From positions 1 to 33,929 of the forward strand of contig JAFSYK010000010.1 of the NCBI GenBank assembly GCA_017449975.1: a DNA stretch of 33,929 bases, written 5' to 3'. This document shows, piece after piece, positions 16,157-25,478 of the stretch. The number at the start of each line of letters is the position of its first letter. The stretch's first letter is position 1. The notes under the pieces were generated by a model, which ran no database searches, was not told the DNA's origin, and saw only the letters and a list, made by a program, of their open reading frames with translations. This DNA comes from Bacteroidales bacterium (GTDB lineage: Bacteria; Bacteroidota; Bacteroidia; Bacteroidales; P3). A program made the translations under genes and the position numbers.

Positions 16157-16405
16157 ATGAAAAACGAGAAAGAAAAAGAAATCCAGACCGTTGTCTTTGG
16201 TCGCACCAACTATATCCTGGTGGCCGTCGGCATTGTACTGCTCGTCTTAGGTTACATCCTGCTTTCGGGCGGTGGCAGCGACGACCCCAATGTGTTCAAT
16301 CCCGCCATGTTCGACGCCCGCCGTCTCTATATAGCCCCGCTGTTCATCGTGGCCGGACTCATCGTGGAGATTGTCGCCATTCTGTACAAAAACAAGAAAG
16401 CGTGA
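16157..16405 (+). CDS. DUF3098 small membrane protein
   Basis: An 82-residue protein with two membrane segments (TNYILVAVGIVLLVLGYILLSG and YIAPLFIVAGLIVEIVAILY). The Gly/Ser/Asp-rich loop GGGSDDPNVFNPAMFDARR lies between them, the pattern of the Bacteroidetes-specific DUF3098 family. Both termini carry Lys/Glu runs, expected in the cytosol. It sits 52 bases after ftsX and before uppP, as in many Bacteroidetes, suggesting an envelope or division role that has not been defined. Confidence 0.88.
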   Translation: MKNEKEKEIQTVVFGRTNYILVAVGIVLLVLGYILLSGGGSDDPNVFNPAMFDARRLYIAPLFIVAGLIVEIVAILYKNKKA

Positions 16406-16525
16406 ATTGTGAAGTTGTGAACTTAACGTCTTAACATCTTAACGACTTAACATCTTCACATCTTAACATTATTTTGCAGGCCGCTAACTTTTTAGTTTTT
16501 AGTTTTTACTTTTTAGTTTTCTACT
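16406..16525 (+). repeat. Composite short-repeat spacer (copy B)
   Basis: Modules in order: TTGTGAAG units, CTTAACATC units (about five), a GCCGCTAAC block at about 16479-16489, then TTTTTAGTTTTTAG units up to the uppP start. No gene is visible in it. Confidence 0.75.
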
Positions 16526-17320
16526 ATGGAATGGTTTGAAGCCCTGATACTGGGTCTAGTACAAGGACTCACGGAGTATCTCCCCGTCAGCAGCAGCGGA
16601 CATCTGGCCATCGGCGCCTATCTGTTCGGGCTCAACGGCGAAGAGAACCTGACCTTCACCGTGGTGGTGCACATCGCCACCGTGCTGAGCACCTGCGTGG
16701 TGCTGTGGCGTGAGATTGTCTGGCTGTTTGCCGACCTCTTCAAGTTCAAATGGAACGAGGGCACCCGTTACTGCCTCAACATTCTGGTTTCCATGATTCC
16801 GGTTGCTGTAGTGGGTCTGCTGTTCAAAGATCAGGTGGAGACCTTCTTCGGCAATGGACTGACGGTCGTGGGCATCTGCCTGCTCATCACTGCCGCACTG
16901 CTAGCTTTCTCCTATTGGGCCAAACCGCGTCAGCGCGAGAATATCTCTCCCCTCCACGCCTTCATCATCGGCATCGCCCAAGCCATTGCCGTGCTGCCGG
17001 GCCTGTCGCGGTCGGGAAGCACCATCGCCACGGGTCTGTTGCTTGGCAACAAAAAAGAGCGCCTGGCGCAATTCTCATTCCTCATGGTCATCCCTCCCAT
17101 CCTGGGCGAAGCACTGCTCAATGTGAAAGACATCGCCGAGCTGGGTCTGAGCACCGCCATGGCGGGTCTGTCGCCTGTGGCCCTGCTCGTGGGATTCGTA
17201 GCCGCCTTTGTGAGTGGATGCCTGGCCTGCCATTGGATGATTGAATTGGTGAAACGTGGCAAACTGATCTGGTTTGCCGTCTACTGCACCGTAATAGGCG
17301 TTGTGGCGCTGTTCTTGTAA
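16526..17320 (+). CDS. uppP: Undecaprenyl-diphosphatase
   Basis: A 264-residue BacA/UppP membrane phosphatase that recycles undecaprenyl diphosphate to the monophosphate carrier used for peptidoglycan and glycan export; overexpression of this family gives bacitracin resistance. The two conserved motifs are present: [14 protein letters not shown] (residues about 14-27) and [19 protein letters not shown]. Hydrophobic segments run throughout, ending at [15 protein letters not shown]. Length is typical. The stop is separated from the truB ATG by one base, so the two genes are coupled. Confidence 0.96.
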   Translation: MEWFEALILGLVQGLTEYLPVSSSGHLAIGAYLFGLNGEENLTFTVVVHIATVLSTCVVLWREIVWLFADLFKFKWNEGTRYCLNILVSMIPVAVVGLLFKDQVETFFGNGLTVVGICLLITAALLAFSYWAKPRQRENISPLHAFIIGIAQAIAVLPGLSRSGSTIATGLLLGNKKERLAQFSFLMVIPPILGEALLNVKDIAELGLSTAMAGLSPVALLVGFVAAFVSGCLACHWMIELVKRGKLIWFAVYCTVIGVVALFL

Positions 17321-17321
17321 A

Positions 17322-18140
17322 ATGACCGTCGACGAACTGCTCGCGGGGATTGTCATCCCCATCGACAAGCCACGACAGTGGACCTCCTTCCAAACGGTCA
17401 ATAAGATCAAAGCCACCATCCGCAACCATTTCGGATTAAAGAAATTCAAGATTGGCCATGCCGGCACCCTCGACCCACTGGCGACAGGGTTGTTGCTGGT
17501 ATGCGTAGGTCGCGCCACCAAAGAGATTGAACAGTTGCAAGCCGGAGAGAAAGTATACACGGGCACCATGGTGCTCGGTGCCACCACTCCCTGCTACGAT
17601 CTGGAACAGCCCATCGACCACTACTACCCCTACGACCACATCACCCCCACCCTGCTGGAGACAGCACGGCAACAGTTTGTGGGTGACATCAAACAGATTC
17701 CCCCTATCTTCAGTGCTGTAAAAATCGACGGTCACCGTGCCTACGAGTACGCCCGTGCCGACGACCCCACGGCGCAACCCGAAGCCAAAACCGTCCACAT
17801 CGAAGAATTCGACATCACGGCGTTCCGCCCGGGAAAAGAAAAGCCCGACTTGTCAGACCTGTCCGACCTCAACTCCCAACTCTCAACGCTCAACTCTCAA
17901 CTTTCCAAAGCTCCCCATCTCTACAACAATCCGATAGAGACCATCCCCGACCACCTGCCTCAGCTGGACTTCCATATCCGTTGCGGCAAAGGCACCTACA
18001 TTCGCAGCATTGCGCGCGACATGGGGGTGGCGCTGCAGTCGGGCGCTTTCCTCTCTTCCCTGCGTCGCGAAGCCGTCGGAAGTTACACCGTGCAACAAGC
18101 ACTGACCCTGGATCAGGTGGAAAACTTTCTTACACAATAA
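17322..18140 (+). CDS. truB: tRNA pseudouridine(55) synthase
   Basis: A 272-residue TruB, which makes pseudouridine 55 in the T-loop of tRNAs. The catalytic motif HAGTLDPLATGLLLVCVGRATK contains the nucleophile Asp. IDKPRQWTSFQTVNKIK, QIPPIFSAVKIDGHRAYEYAR and CGKGTYIRSIARDMG are the other family motifs. I start at the ATG at 17322, one base after the uppP stop, rather than at the TTG inside uppP. Residues about 176-195 (DLSDLSDLNSQLSTLNSQLS) are encoded by short tandem repeats like those in the spacers. They lie in a loop between conserved blocks and probably do not harm activity. Confidence 0.95.
   Translation: MTVDELLAGIVIPIDKPRQWTSFQTVNKIKATIRNHFGLKKFKIGHAGTLDPLATGLLLVCVGRATKEIEQLQAGEKVYTGTMVLGATTPCYDLEQPIDHYYPYDHITPTLLETARQQFVGDIKQIPPIFSAVKIDGHRAYEYARADDPTAQPEAKTVHIEEFDITAFRPGKEKPDLSDLSDLNSQLSTLNSQLSKAPHLYNNPIETIPDHLPQLDFHIRCGKGTYIRSIARDMGVALQSGAFLSSLRREAVGSYTVQQALTLDQVENFLTQ
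17850..17905 (+). repeat. In-frame simple-repeat insertion within truB
   Basis: GACTTGTCAGACCTGTCC-type units pass into CAACTCTCAACGCTCAACTC-type units, giving the repeated peptide DLSDLSDLNSQLSTLNSQLS. The CAACTCTCAA unit matches the spacer repeat seen near 12000 and 25450. Confidence 0.75.
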
Positions 18141-18141
18141 A

Positions 18142-18160
18142 TATAAATGAAACATTTATA
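18142..18160. repeat. Inverted repeat after truB
   Basis: TATAAATG and CATTTATA form an 8-base inverted repeat with a 3-base gap just after the truB stop. The stem is AT-rich and thus weak. The rest of the 18141-18281 spacer is simple GTGATTAGTGAA and TAGTTTTTAG units with no gene. Confidence 0.35.
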
Positions 18161-18281
18161 AAATGAGATTCGTACAATATTTGTCTACATCAGTGATTAG
18201 TGATTAGTGAATGGTGAATGGACAAATGTATACTGACCACTGACCCCTTTATAGTTTTTAGCTTATAGTTTTTAGTTAGAT

Positions 18282-19358
18282 ATGAAACTCTCCTATTTCA
18301 ATTTCAACCTGCCCAAAGAGCTTATTGCCGACCGGCCCGTCAATGCTGAAGAAAAAAATGTATTGAGTCAAGATCGCGACAGTTCCCGACTGTTGGTGCT
18401 GCATCGTGACAGTGGCAAAATCGAGCATCGTCAATTCAAAGACATGATTGACTATGTCGACACCGACGATGTGGTGGTTGTCAACAACACCAAAGTGTTC
18501 CCCGCTCGTCTGGACGGAGAGAAAGAGAAAACAGGTGCCCACATCACCGTATTCCTGCTGCGCGAACTCAACGAAGAGATGCGTCTGTGGGATGTGGTGG
18601 TAGAGCCGGCCCGCAAGATTCGTATCGGCAACAAACTCTATTTTGGCGAAGACGAGTCGCTGCTGGCCGAAGTCATCGACAACACCACCTCGCGTGGCCG
18701 CACCGTACGATTCCTCTACGACGGCACCCACGAAGAGTTTGTGCGTCTGATTAAAAGCATGGGCAAGACACCCATCCCCGATTATATCCTCAAGATGCGC
18801 GATATCGAAAGTTGGGACAAAGACCGCTACCAGACCATCTACGCCAGTGTGGAAGGCTCGGTGGCTGCCCCTGCGGCGGGCCTGCACTTCAGCCCGCATC
18901 TGCGCAAAAGGCTGGAGATTAAGGACGTGAAATGGGCAGAGCTAACCTTGCACCTGGGACTGGGCTCCACCATCGAAGTGGAAGACCTGTCGAAACATCG
19001 TATGAGTGCCGAGGAGATGCACTTGGACGAAGAGAACTGCAACCTCATCAACGAGGTACATGCCAATGGTCATCGCGTCTGCTGTGTAGGTGCCACCACG
19101 CTGCGCGCACTGGAGACCGCCGTCACCACTCCCGGCAAGATTTGTCCCTACGACGGCTGGACCAACAAGTTCATCTTTCCGCCCTACGATTTCACCATCG
19201 CCGACATGGTCATCAGCAACTTGCACTTCCCCAGCTCGTCGCAGTTCATCATGATCAGCGCCTTCGGCGGTCCTGAACTCACGCACGAAGCCTATCAGGA
19301 AGCCATCCGCGAGAAATATCGTTTCGGAGCCTACGGCGACGCCATGATGATAGTTTGA
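18282..19358 (+). CDS. queA: S-adenosylmethionine:tRNA ribosyltransferase-isomerase
   Basis: A 358-residue QueA, which converts 7-aminomethyl-7-deazaguanine in tRNA to epoxyqueuosine using the ribosyl part of SAM. Family landmarks: [20 protein letters not shown] at the start, [56 protein letters not shown], and [47 protein letters not shown]. Length is normal. The terminal TGA overlaps the next ATG by one base (TGATG), coupling it to rarA. Confidence 0.96.
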   Translation: MKLSYFNFNLPKELIADRPVNAEEKNVLSQDRDSSRLLVLHRDSGKIEHRQFKDMIDYVDTDDVVVVNNTKVFPARLDGEKEKTGAHITVFLLRELNEEMRLWDVVVEPARKIRIGNKLYFGEDESLLAEVIDNTTSRGRTVRFLYDGTHEEFVRLIKSMGKTPIPDYILKMRDIESWDKDRYQTIYASVEGSVAAPAAGLHFSPHLRKRLEIKDVKWAELTLHLGLGSTIEVEDLSKHRMSAEEMHLDEENCNLINEVHANGHRVCCVGATTLRALETAVTTPGKICPYDGWTNKFIFPPYDFTIADMVISNLHFPSSSQFIMISAFGGPELTHEAYQEAIREKYRFGAYGDAMMIV

Positions 19359-20608
19359 TGTCTCCCCTGGCGGAAATATTGCGTCCCACGACACTCGATG
19401 AATACATCGGGCAGCAGCATCTGATTGCTCCCGGCAGCGCTCTGCGCACCCTCATCGACAGCGGACGCATCCCCTCGATGATTTTATGGGGACCGCCGGG
19501 TATCGGCAAGACCACGCTGGCCAGCATTATCTCCCACACACTGCAACGTCCGTTCCACACCCTCAGCGCCATCAACAGCGGCGTGAAAGAGGTGCGCGAC
19601 GTCATCAACCAAGCGCAGAGCGAAGAGGGAGCCATCCTGTTTATCGACGAAATCCACCGCTTCAACAAGAGTCAGCAGGACTCACTGTTGGGTGCCGTGG
19701 AGCGTGGCACCATCACACTGATTGGCGCCACCACCGAGAATCCCTCGTTCGAGGTCATCTCGGCACTGCTGTCGCGTTGCCAGGTCTATGTGCTCAAAGA
19801 GTTTGGCGAAGCGGAGATGCGACAACTCATCGACCGTGCCGTGCAGTACTACGCCGCGCAGGGTCGTGAGGTACGTGTCGACGAGGCCGAGGCGCTCATG
19901 CGCATCAGCGGCGGCGACGCACGAAAACTGCTCAACGCCATTGAGCTGGTGGTGAACCGCACCAACGGAGCGGTGGTCATCGACAACAAGACCGCCACCG
20001 AGGTCATCCAACAGAACCTCGCCTATTACGACAAAGGCGGCGAGATGCACTACGACATCATCTCGGCCTTCATCAAATCCATGCGCGGCAGCGACCCCAA
20101 CGCCGCCGTCTATTGGCTGGCACGCATGATCGAAGGTGGCGAAGACCCCGTCTTCATCGCCCGCCGCATGCTGATTTTCGCCAGCGAGGACATCAGCAAC
20201 GCCAACCCCAACGCGCTGCTGCTGGCCAACGCCTGCTTCGAGGCCGTCACCAAGCTGGGCTACCCCGAATGCCGCATCACACTGTCGCAGTGTGCCGTCT
20301 ACCTCGCCTCGTCGGTGAAGAGCAACAGCACCTATGTGGCACTCGACAACGCCTTTGCCGCTATACGGAGAACTGGCGACCTGCCCGTTCCACTGCACAT
20401 CCGCAACGCCCCCACCAAGCTCATGAAAGAGATGGGCTACCACGCCGGGTACAAATATGCCCACGACTACGAAGGCAACTTCGTCGACCAAGAATTCCTG
20501 CCCGACGGGCTGCAAGGCACCAAGTTCTACGAGCCTGGTGACAACGCCCGCGAGAAGGAGACACGCAACCTGCTGCGCTGGCGCTGGAAAGAGAAATATG
20601 GGTATTAG
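19358..20608 (+). CDS. rarA: Replication-associated recombination protein A (RarA/MgsA) AAA ATPase
   Basis: A 416-residue clamp-loader-like AAA+ ATPase that acts at stalled replication forks. Walker A is GPPGIGKT (residues 45-52), Walker B ILFIDEIHRFNKSQ (D97, E98), sensor 1 LIGATTENPSFEV, and the arginine-finger region ALLSRCQVYVL. The C-terminal MgsA tetramerisation domain is present (DIISAFIKSMRGSDPNAAVYWLARMIEGGEDP and ARRMLIFASEDISNANPNAL). I use the ATG at 19358, overlapping the queA stop, rather than the TTG at 19355. Confidence 0.95.
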   Translation: MSPLAEILRPTTLDEYIGQQHLIAPGSALRTLIDSGRIPSMILWGPPGIGKTTLASIISHTLQRPFHTLSAINSGVKEVRDVINQAQSEEGAILFIDEIHRFNKSQQDSLLGAVERGTITLIGATTENPSFEVISALLSRCQVYVLKEFGEAEMRQLIDRAVQYYAAQGREVRVDEAEALMRISGGDARKLLNAIELVVNRTNGAVVIDNKTATEVIQQNLAYYDKGGEMHYDIISAFIKSMRGSDPNAAVYWLARMIEGGEDPVFIARRMLIFASEDISNANPNALLLANACFEAVTKLGYPECRITLSQCAVYLASSVKSNSTYVALDNAFAAIRRTGDLPVPLHIRNAPTKLMKEMGYHAGYKYAHDYEGNFVDQEFLPDGLQGTKFYEPGDNAREKETRNLLRWRWKEKYGY

Positions 20609-20648
20609 TGATTGGGAAATAGTGAATGGTGATTGATTGTTAAAATTT

Positions 20649-22481
<1,833 letters not shown>

Positions 22482-22531
22482 CCCCACCCCCATCCTCGGG
22501 ACTTGAATCCCATCGGTTGCATCCAAAACAA

Positions 22532-22561
22532 AAAGGCATCCCAATTACTTGGAATGCCTTT
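22532..22561. terminator. Bidirectional Rho-independent terminator
   Basis: AAAGGCATCCCAA pairs with TTGGAATGCCTTT (one mismatch) around TTAC. It is flanked by T-rich runs on both strands, and lies between the converging ABC-F and fimbrillin-like genes. Confidence 0.85.
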
Positions 22562-22620
22562 TTTTCTTTGCAGAAACGAATCTTTAAATATTCTGATTCT
22601 TATTTGTTATGCTTACTGGT

Positions 22621-24183
22621 TCAATCGTTGCCAACGCAGAAGTGAACTCCTGTTGTAGTACCTACTGTAACTCTGTCACAACGAATGAATTTATTCGTAA
22701 CCATATTGTACACGCCTATTGAGTCAGTGCCTTCGGCCACATGCTTCACAGCGGGTACGAAGTTGTGCGTTAAACTTCCATTATCCCACACACGGTAGCT
22801 ATATAATTTCATACCAGGATTATGTTTCCCATCTCTCAATGCAAATACTTTTATAGTCGGTGCTTCAGAAGAATTAATACCGTTGGTTTTAGTCTCTGAG
22901 TTTTTGGTATCAATTAAATTGAGAGTAAGGTCTTGGAAAGTCGACGCAAGGTAATAGCCTTCAGAAATATGCTTTACTTCGCATGTAACCATGTATTTGT
23001 TGGGTTCACCGTCTGTTAAAGCATCTCGTGTTATCGTAGATTTAATAAATTCGTCACAAAAATGGGTTAATAAATAATTGTCGCTAGAACTACCAGAAAT
23101 ACCAAACCATAATATCCCACCATATAGTGCTGATCCCGAATAGTATTGACTATCTTTTGGCTTCATAGCTCTAAATCTCATCTCCATTTTACTGGTATTG
23201 GTGGGTTTAACACCCAAATCAATAACGGAAGAGTTTTCAGGGTTGTAATTATGTAGCCAGTCGTAGAAAGTGTACGCAGAAGGACTGGAGATGTCTCCGT
23301 AGTTAAGAGAACAGTAGGTGTTGGGGTTGAGACCATTGGCCACACGGATACTCTTTGTTGTATCTTTGTCTGCAAGATTATCGTGCACTTTGAAAGTGAG
23401 CGTGCAACCTTGTGACACTTGCGGTATGGGGATGTAAATTGTCTTTGTTTCTCCTGCCGCCAGCGATACCGCATTGCCTCCAAAATTGATAGAAAGAGAC
23501 CTGTCTGCCTCAGCATTATCCCCAGAATATTGAAGAGCTGGCGTACGATTTTGATATGTAAGGCGATGTGAACCCGAGAGGTGATTGTCACCGGAGGCCG
23601 TCACGGTGATGCCACCAATAACTGATGGATCTTCTGACGAGGTTGATCCAATCGTTAATTTGATAAGGGTGCAGACATTCTTGAATGTGATAACGCTATT
23701 CTCACCAGAAATTTCACAATAGCCTATCATGGGACATTCCAGTTTCTGATGACCATTAGTAGTTACGTAATCGTAACTGGCAGGCATGGTGATAGTATTG
23801 CTTTCGCCGACACCACTGCTGAACATCGACCGCGGATAGCCACCATAGACCGAACCATCCGTGGGATTGAAAGTGCCATCGCTGACGGAGGCGGTCACCA
23901 CCGGGTTACTGTTGTCGTATTGAATATTAACGGCCGCTGCATGGTTTGTGACAGATCCACTAGTCGGTGTATGACTAAATTCCACACTGTCTCCAGACTC
24001 CCAGCAAGCAACATGGTTATCGTTGAGGTAGGCTTTCGCTCCATTGTTGTAATTCTCCGTTGCCAGCCGCAGACCCTTTACCGTACTTGTATCCGTATCG
24101 AGATCCTCTTTACTGCAACTACTAACAATCGTGCCTAACAAGGCAATCGTTGCAAGACTGATAAAAATTAATCCTCGTTTCAT
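22621..24183 (-). CDS. Fimbrillin-like lipoprotein with lectin-like C-terminal domain
   Basis: A 520-residue surface lipoprotein. The signal MKRGLIFISLATIALLGTIVSSC ends in a lipobox at C23, so I start at 24183, not 24276. Residues about 30-290 look like the Mfa-like/fimbrillin beta-sandwich (VACWESGDSVEF, SDGTFNPTDGSVYGGYPRSMF, VITFKNVCTLIKLTI, YIPIPQVSQGCTLTFKV). From about 300 on there is a second domain (IDLGVKPTNTSKMEMRFRAM, GGILWFGISG, GMKLYSYRVWDNG, NFVPAVKHVAEGTDSIGVYNMVTNKFI). It resembles concanavalin/LamG-like modules found in gut bacterial surface and phage tail proteins. It probably forms an adhesive fimbrial subunit or tip. It is co-directional with a small leader protein 19 bases upstream. 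Confidence 0.75.
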   Translation of the reverse strand: MKRGLIFISLATIALLGTIVSSCSKEDLDTDTSTVKGLRLATENYNNGAKAYLNDNHVACWESGDSVEFSHTPTSGSVTNHAAAVNIQYDNSNPVVTASVSDGTFNPTDGSVYGGYPRSMFSSGVGESNTITMPASYDYVTTNGHQKLECPMIGYCEISGENSVITFKNVCTLIKLTIGSTSSEDPSVIGGITVTASGDNHLSGSHRLTYQNRTPALQYSGDNAEADRSLSINFGGNAVSLAAGETKTIYIPIPQVSQGCTLTFKVHDNLADKDTTKSIRVANGLNPNTYCSLNYGDISSPSAYTFYDWLHNYNPENSSVIDLGVKPTNTSKMEMRFRAMKPKDSQYYSGSALYGGILWFGISGSSSDNYLLTHFCDEFIKSTITRDALTDGEPNKYMVTCEVKHISEGYYLASTFQDLTLNLIDTKNSETKTNGINSSEAPTIKVFALRDGKHNPGMKLYSYRVWDNGSLTHNFVPAVKHVAEGTDSIGVYNMVTNKFIRCDRVTVGTTTGVHFCVGND

Positions 24184-24202
24184 TATTTTGATTTTTAAAA
24201 TT

Positions 24203-24403
24203 TTAGAACCAGTCACTACCACCAAACGCATTATTATCTTCACCCACTGCTTCACCCATGGTGACATCGGATCCACTCTGATTTGAGTTGTTGTTAATCT
24301 TCATATTACCAAAACCCGCACTTGCAGCATACCCACGCTCAGTTCGAATGTTTACGACCGTGAGGAGTGGGGACTCATACAATTTGTTATCAGTTGTATT
24401 CAT
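24203..24403 (-). CDS. Small Bacteroidales protein upstream of the fimbrillin-like gene
   Basis: A 66-residue protein, MNTTDNKLYESPLLTVVNIRTERGYAASAG onward, with an Asn/Ser/Gly-rich second half ending GEDNNAFGGSDWF. Short proteins with a YESP-x-x-x-VV-N/D opening, an early A-A-S and an acidic, Trp-containing tail are common in Bacteroidales next to surface lipoprotein genes. I know no function. It has no signal peptide. It is in the same transcript as the fimbrillin-like gene (19-base gap), with a recognisable promoter about 100 bases upstream. Confidence 0.65.
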   Translation of the reverse strand: MNTTDNKLYESPLLTVVNIRTERGYAASAGFGNMKINNNSNQSGSDVTMGEAVGEDNNAFGGSDWF

Positions 24404-24417
24404 TTTATTATATAAAT

Positions 24418-24524
24418 TTAAGGGGACTTCTATTTTTTACTTCTTCGCGTTGCCGCCGACCTTGATTCGAAGTCCATTAAACATCAAGATAAGCAAACAA
24501 CGCTGCAAAATTAAGGGGACTTCT
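24418..24524. repeat. 14-base direct repeat flanking the leader region
   Basis: TTAAGGGGACTTCT occurs at 24418-24431 and 24511-24524. The second copy overlaps the -7 box of the fimbrillin promoter and the first lies just before the small-protein ATG. Confidence 0.7.
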
Positions 24525-24534
24525 GCAAATACAA
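24506..24534 (-). promoter_or_regulatory. Promoter of the small-protein/fimbrillin transcript
   Basis: On the minus strand, TTG (24532-24534), 18 bases, then TAATTTTG (24506-24513): a good fit to the Bacteroidetes TTG-N17-19-TAnnTTTG pattern. Leader about 95-100 bases. Confidence 0.6.
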
Positions 24535-24589
24535 TATACCCTCGGCCGATACCTTGCCGATCATGTTGTTTGTTTTACAGAAAAGGCAT

Positions 24590-24628
24590 AAAAAAAACGC
24601 GGGTATCGTAGTTCATTGCTTATCCCGC
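24590..24628 (-). terminator. Terminator-like hairpin of the candidate RNA
   Basis: On the minus strand GCGGG (24628-24624) pairs with CCCGC (24603-24599) around a 20-base loop, followed by U8. The loop contains the GATAAGCAATG segment that can pair upstream. Confidence 0.5.
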
Positions 24629-24866
24629 TGTTTAGGCTCTCGCATTGCCCTTCGTTCGAAGATAAGCAATGCCGAAGCCCACGTGTACATTTATTCTATG
24701 AAAACTATAGAAATGCACCTAATGGACGGAGGCGCTTGCTTTACCGTGCGAACGAATTTTGGATTTGCGAGATTCAAACAGCCGCAGATAAAACGTTTTC
24801 GCTCAACGTCTTTTATTATGTCTTTGTCACCCAACCTTTTACTCATCACAGAATACGGACAGATGA
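24590..24866 (-). ncRNA. Candidate structured small RNA, about 275 nt
   Basis: A convincing promoter ends at 24872 and a hairpin with eight Us lies at 24590-24628, with no sizeable gene between. Several stems are visible. ATAAAACGTT (24788-24797) pairs with AACGTCTTTTAT (24805-24816). GCATTGC (24642-24648) pairs with GCAATGC (24666-24672). CATTGCTTATC (24614-24624) is the perfect inverse of GATAAGCAATG (24661-24671), so the last two stems exclude each other. Known bacterial RNAs were considered by eye: there are no RNase P core boxes, tmRNA ends or SRP loop. A 51-codon frame (24846 down to 24691, MSKRLGDKDIIKDVERKRF onward) begins 20 bases after the expected start site, so a short coding transcript is the main alternative. 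Confidence 0.45.
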
Positions 24867-24871
24867 CAAGG

Positions 24872-24902
24872 CAAAGGTACAAAAATAATTTAATATAACA
24901 AA
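24872..24902 (-). promoter_or_regulatory. Consensus promoter of the candidate RNA
   Basis: Minus strand: TTTG (24899-24902), exactly 19 bases, then TACCTTTG (24872-24879). This is the only site I found in the window with both full Bacteroidetes boxes at ideal spacing. Confidence 0.7.
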
Positions 24903-24920
24903 TAAGTAACCTATAATATT

Positions 24921-25352
24921 TTATCCCTCCGAAGCCAGACGCTGCAGGGCGTCGTGGAGAATCTGGCTGTGGTCGAAAGCCAGGGGCGGCAAAGCATCGA
25001 CAGGCCACCATTGGGCCTGCGCGGCATCGTCGCCACCCTGTACAGGCAACTGGTCGATAACGGCATAGAATGCCACCGTAATCACCCGTTCCCTTGGGTC
25101 ACGGTCGACGGCGGAATAGGCTCCCAGCTGGCGCACTTGCTCAATCACCAGCCCCGTTTCTTCATGCAACTCACGCAAGGAACACTGTTCGGCGGTCTCG
25201 TCCATATTCATAAACCCGCCAGGAAAGGCCCAGCAGCCTTTGTAGGGGTCGTTGCCTCGCTCTATCAACAAGACTTTTAACTGCTGGCCATCACGACAGA
25301 AGAGGACACAATCGGCCGTGACAGCAGGATGGGGATAACGGTAGGTGTACAT
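24921..25352 (-). CDS. Nudix hydrolase
   Basis: A 143-residue Nudix protein. The Nudix box is complete: GGFMNMDETAEQCSLRELHEETGL fits G-x5-E-x7-R-E-U-x-E-E-x-G-U, giving the Mg-binding glutamates. The N-terminal strand TADCVLFCRDGQQLKVLLIERGNDPYKGCWAFPGG resembles ADP-ribose pyrophosphatase and NrtR-type Nudix domains. It would hydrolyse a nucleoside diphosphate linked to another group. It follows the GH29 gene after a 110-base spacer filled by a composite repeat; co-transcription is possible but functional linkage is doubtful. Substrate unknown. Confidence 0.88.
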   Translation of the reverse strand: MYTYRYPHPAVTADCVLFCRDGQQLKVLLIERGNDPYKGCWAFPGGFMNMDETAEQCSLRELHEETGLVIEQVRQLGAYSAVDRDPRERVITVAFYAVIDQLPVQGGDDAAQAQWWPVDALPPLAFDHSQILHDALQRLASEG

Positions 25353-25355
25353 TTG

Positions 25356-25478
25356 GTTAGCAGTTAGCGCTCTAATGTTAAGATGTTAAGATAAGAAGAT
25401 GTTAATTTCACAATTTCATAACTTCACAATTTCGCACCTTCACAATTCAGAATTCTCAATTCTCAATTCTCAATTTCC
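25356..25478 (-). repeat. Composite short-repeat spacer (copy C)
   Basis: Read on the minus strand: GAGAATT units, TTGTGAA units, TTAACATCTT units, then an AGAGCGCTAACTGCTAAC block. The last 58 bases (25356-25413) differ at only two positions from 30513-30570 on the opposite strand, so this is a dispersed element and not local slippage alone. Confidence 0.8.

Noticed and set aside
22485-22525. A tRNA T-arm-like hairpin (GGGATTCAAGTCCC on the minus strand), possibly an attachment-site remnant
   Set aside because: Only four base pairs form, and no acceptor stem, anticodon arm or integrase gene is nearby.
24554-24898. A 114-codon plus frame in the fimbrillin-Nudix gap
   Set aside because: No signal peptide, domain or promoter on that strand. 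It spans stem-forming sequence and runs against the consensus minus-strand promoter.
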